From: Myxococcota bacterium
GTDB taxonomy: Bacteria > Myxococcota_A > UBA9042 > DTJE01
Direction: 5' to 3'
Assembly (NCBI GenBank): GCA_017994695.1
Contig: JAGOKF010000017.1
Span: 1-57,446 of the forward strand
DNA: 57,446 bases
Shown here: in pieces, positions 54,798-57,446 of the stretch
Layout: each line of letters begins with the position of its first letter
Position numbering within the stretch: the stretch's first letter is position 1
Program-made: the position numbers and the translations under genes
Notes under the pieces: generated by a model
What the model was told of the DNA's origin: nothing
The model's input: only the letters and a program-made list of their open reading frames with translations
Database searches by the model: none

Positions 54798-57290
54798 TCA
54801 AAGCGCCTCGGCCAGCACCTCGAGGGTGTAGTCCGCGTCCCAGGGCCGGGACAGGAAGCCGTCGCCGGCATCCACGACCAGATACCAGGTCCCCGGGGCC
54901 AGCGTGGCGGAGACCTGGGTCGCCAGGAAACTGTCGGTGCCCACGGCGCAGGCCTGCTCCTCCGACGCCCCGCAACCGGGGCCGAAGATCGCGATGGCCG
55001 GGGTGCTGCCGTCCGGAGCCAGGGCCCGGGCCGTGACCGTGGCGGCGGCGCCCAGGACGAAGGCATGGGCCGTGTCGGCTCCGGCCAGGGACCAGGAACT
55101 GCACGAAAGGAACAGGTCGTTGCGCCGCCCCCGGGTGGTGTTGTGGAAGACCACCGGCACGCCGACCGCGAGCCCCTGGCCGCCGTTCAACAGGAAGGCG
55201 TCCGGGCAGTCCTCGCCCGATCGGCCCCCGGTGCAGGCGACGTCCTGGAAGCAGCCCGGGTCCTGGCAGTCGGTGAGGCCGTCCTCGTCCTGGTCCGCCC
55301 CGTCATCGCAGTCCTCGGGGGTCCCGGCCGCCTCGAACCACGCATCCAGTTGCACGGTCACCGGCTCCCCGCGGCCGTCCGGGCCCCGGCTGCCCGCATC
55401 CACCACGACCACGTAGGACCCCGGGTCCAGCACGGCGGACCAGTGGGCCAGCCCCAGCAGCGCCTCGCCGCATCCCACCAGGCTGCCCGGATCGCAGGGC
55501 GCCTTCATCACGTACAGCGCCGGGGTCTCCTCCAGGAACTCCCGGGACTCCGCGGAGATCCCGACGGCCATCCGGTCGGCCAGCGAGAACGAGAAGGTCG
55601 CATCGGGGCCCCCGGCCGACAGCGGCGCGCAGGACGCCGACAGGTCGTCGCCCATCCCGGCGGTCGAGACGTATCCCGTCCAGTGCAGCCCCTCGGTCCC
55701 CACCGCGGCCAGCGAGATCGGCCCGGGCCCGCCCATCGGCACCGGGTCCACGCAGGACTCGCCGTCGTGCCCCCCCGTACAGGCGGCGCTCCGGAAGCAG
55801 TCCTCGTCCTCGCAATCGACCCAGGCGTCGGCGTCGTTGTCGTTCCCGTCCCCGCAGGCCGATTCCGGCTCGGTCCCGCAGAGGAACTGGATCCGGTAGG
55901 CCCCCGTCTGGAAGACCGTCGCGTCCAGCAGGATCCGGTAGTCCTGGTTGGCCCTCGCCCGGAAGCCCGCCCCCTGGGGGTCCGTGGTGTGCCAGATCGT
56001 GACCCCCCCCACCGAATAGAACTCGTCGCAGGACCTTCCCGGCTCGCCCAGTTTGAAGTTGACGTTGAAGTAGTCAGTGCCGCCGGGCTCGGGCCCGAAA
56101 TAGACGGCGACGTTGGTGGGCTGCAACACCTGGAAGGAGTACCAGTCCGCGTCCCCGGCCGAGGCCAGCCTCCCGTGGACGGTGTCCCCGCAGGAGAGCA
56201 CCGCCTCGACGGCGCATCCCTGGCAGGCGGCGTCCCCCTGGCAGTCCTGGTCCAGGCAGTCGGTCTCGCCGTCCAGGTCGTCGTCCTGCCGGTCGTTGCA
56301 CAGGGACTCCGTCGCCGGGGGCGCCTCGAAGGTGAAGGTGATGCCGTAGGGGCCCCCGGCAGCCGCCGGGGCCGTCATCGAGTCCACGACGTAGAGGTAG
56401 TCCCCCGGTGGCAGCGGCCACGCCAGCACCGCCTCGGCGTCCCCGCCCACGGCGCAGTCCAACCGCTGGTCGGGGCGGCATCCGTCCCGGTACAGCATCA
56501 GCACCGCCCCGGGACTCCCATCGGGGTCGTCCCCGTCGAAATCGGCTTGGACCAAGACCCGCATCGGCGACCCCAGGACCAGGTGCCAGGCGGCGTCGGG
56601 GCCGCCGGTCTGGAGCACGCAGTCGGGCTGGTAGTGATCCCCCATGCCCGTCGTGTCGTGCCGGTAGGACAGGGTCCGGCCCGCCATCTCGGCCGTGACC
56701 GGCCGGCCGTCGTGAACCGGAAGGGCATTCCGGCAGACGTCGCCGGCCGGCAGTTCCCGGCAGCCCGGGTCGGCGTCGCACTGGGGATCGTCGCAGTCGA
56801 TCCGCAGGTCGCCGTTGTCGTCCACCCCGTTGCCGCAGGTCTCGGGCCGGCAGCCGGGTACCGGCGTGTGCCGGCAGGTCCCGCCCTGGCAGACGTCCAG
56901 TGTGCAGGGGTCCCCGTCGTCGCAGTCGGCTGGCTGGCAGGCGGGCGGCGTGTCCTCCGGGCCGGCCCCGTCGTCGCCGGAAAGGTCGGCCGGCAGGTCC
57001 GCGGGGTCGATGCCACCGTCCGCCGGGACCTCCGTGGGCGAGTCCACCGGGACGTCTGGGGAGGACGGGTCCTCCCCTTCGTCACCGACCGGGTCCGTCC
57101 CCTCGTCCTCGCCGGGGAACAGGTCCGGGACATCCGGTCGTGCCGAGTCCCCGGGCTGGTCGCCCTGCACCGCGTCCGGGAGAGGAACGTCGGCTCCCGG
57201 GTCACCGCCCGGATCCGTCCCGCCGGCCCCGCCGCCGCAGGCGGCCAGAGTCCACGAAATCGCCCACGCCACGCCCAGGATTCGCTTCAT
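54798..57290 (-). CDS. Large Cys-rich D-x-D-x-DG repeat lipoprotein
   Basis: The 830-residue protein has a lipobox (GVAWAISWTLAAC) and an Asp/Pro-rich linker, then repeats joining a short Cys motif to a beta-sandwich. The motif occurs at least four times: CGNGVDDNGDLRIDCDD, CNDRQDDDLDGETDCLD, CGDGNDNDADAWVDCED and CDDGADQDEDGLTDCQD; it is expected to bind calcium and form disulfides. The sandwich domains (YLYVVDSMTAPAAAGG, YVVVVDAGSRG, WYLVVDAGDGF) resemble bacterial pre-peptidase C-terminal folds. Such proteins are typical of myxobacteria-like genomes. No enzyme domain is visible; an adhesive or surface role is likely. Confidence 0.88.
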   Translation of the reverse strand: MKRILGVAWAISWTLAACGGGAGGTDPGGDPGADVPLPDAVQGDQPGDSARPDVPDLFPGEDEGTDPVGDEGEDPSSPDVPVDSPTEVPADGGIDPADLPADLSGDDGAGPEDTPPACQPADCDDGDPCTLDVCQGGTCRHTPVPGCRPETCGNGVDDNGDLRIDCDDPQCDADPGCRELPAGDVCRNALPVHDGRPVTAEMAGRTLSYRHDTTGMGDHYQPDCVLQTGGPDAAWHLVLGSPMRVLVQADFDGDDPDGSPGAVLMLYRDGCRPDQRLDCAVGGDAEAVLAWPLPPGDYLYVVDSMTAPAAAGGPYGITFTFEAPPATESLCNDRQDDDLDGETDCLDQDCQGDAACQGCAVEAVLSCGDTVHGRLASAGDADWYSFQVLQPTNVAVYFGPEPGGTDYFNVNFKLGEPGRSCDEFYSVGGVTIWHTTDPQGAGFRARANQDYRILLDATVFQTGAYRIQFLCGTEPESACGDGNDNDADAWVDCEDEDCFRSAACTGGHDGESCVDPVPMGGPGPISLAAVGTEGLHWTGYVSTAGMGDDLSASCAPLSAGGPDATFSFSLADRMAVGISAESREFLEETPALYVMKAPCDPGSLVGCGEALLGLAHWSAVLDPGSYVVVVDAGSRGPDGRGEPVTVQLDAWFEAAGTPEDCDDGADQDEDGLTDCQDPGCFQDVACTGGRSGEDCPDAFLLNGGQGLAVGVPVVFHNTTRGRRNDLFLSCSSWSLAGADTAHAFVLGAAATVTARALAPDGSTPAIAIFGPGCGASEEQACAVGTDSFLATQVSATLAPGTWYLVVDAGDGFLSRPWDADYTLEVLAEAL

Positions 57291-57349
57291 CCCGAACCTC
57301 CCCCATTCCAGATCCGTCGATGTACCGCACCCGGTTCCCTGGACACAAG

Positions 57350-57377
57350 TTTGTACCTGACGACGCCCGCCGGTCAA
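57350..57377 (-). promoter_or_regulatory. Promoter of the large lipoprotein gene
   Basis: On the minus strand TTGACC (57377-57372) and TACAAA (57355-57350) are 16 bases apart, placing the start about 50 bases before the ATG at 57290. Confidence 0.5.
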
Positions 57378-57446
57378 GGGGGGAGTCGACGCCGACGTTC
57401 ATGCGGCCTCCTGGGGGCAGTCCCTGCGGGCCTGAGCTGGGCTCCG

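Noticed and set aside
57202-57402. 66-codon minus-strand frame with a GGAGG site at the right edge
   Set aside because: It runs through the promoter and the 5' end of the large lipoprotein gene, and its residues have no protein-like pattern.

Overview
This is a very GC-rich window (roughly 70% G+C by eye) from a diderm bacterium. The envelope genes point that way: several lipobox-bearing lipoproteins, an RND efflux system, a FadL-like outer-membrane protein and a signal peptidase. Two NtrC-type two-component systems, a c-type-heme sensor kinase and large Cys-rich lipoproteins with D-x-D-x-DG repeats fit a myxobacterial or 'deltaproteobacterial' lineage. That is inference from gene style; no rRNA gene is present and I saw no tRNA.

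Layout. 1-4.8 kb: TetR regulator divergent from an RND membrane-fusion protein and permease. 4.9-16.5 kb: two methyltransferases, a PilZ protein, mnmE, lepB, a cell-wall amidase with an apparently leaderless mRNA, hflX, an NtrC-type regulator with its histidine kinase, and an exported metallothionein-like repeat protein. 16.6-19.3 kb: a translation block, rplU-rpmA-obgE, a small unknown protein, rpsT and a KH protein. 19.3-25.5 kb: a glycan-use island with a ROK sugar kinase and a GH31 lipoprotein transcribed away from a GH2 exo-glucosaminidase-like lipoprotein. 25.5-28.9 kb: a heme-binding sensor kinase and NtrC regulator beside a 37-residue membrane peptide that has its own apparent sigma-54 promoter and tandem upstream palindromes. 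29-32.4 kb: two unknown membrane proteins, divergently transcribed.

32.6-41.2 kb is rich in DNA-maintenance genes: comM, recA, a helicase/exonuclease pair resembling Bacillus MrfA/MrfB, a radical SAM gene interrupted at a ten-base homopolymer, and an SplB-like radical SAM protein. 41.2-48.8 kb holds a decayed Ig-like-domain gene, a DUF819 membrane protein, a Cys-rich repeat lipoprotein, an isoprenylcysteine-methyltransferase-like protein, an outer-membrane barrel, a lipoprotein and a DUF2141 protein. 48.8-57.4 kb holds a sphingosine-1-phosphate-lyase-like PLP enzyme, a GH35-like glycosidase, a decayed stretch with a Rieske fragment, an ATPase of the AAA/DUF4143 type behind two palindromes, and an 830-residue Cys-rich lipoprotein.

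The most coherent candidate for a new system is the 25.5-28.9 kb unit: a redox- or ligand-sensing heme kinase, a sigma-54 activator, tandem activator-like sites and a tiny membrane peptide as the likely output. Next in interest are the Cys-rich repeat protein with a ribosome-site-sequestering hairpin and the homopolymer-switched radical SAM gene. All calls were made by reading; none was checked by database search.
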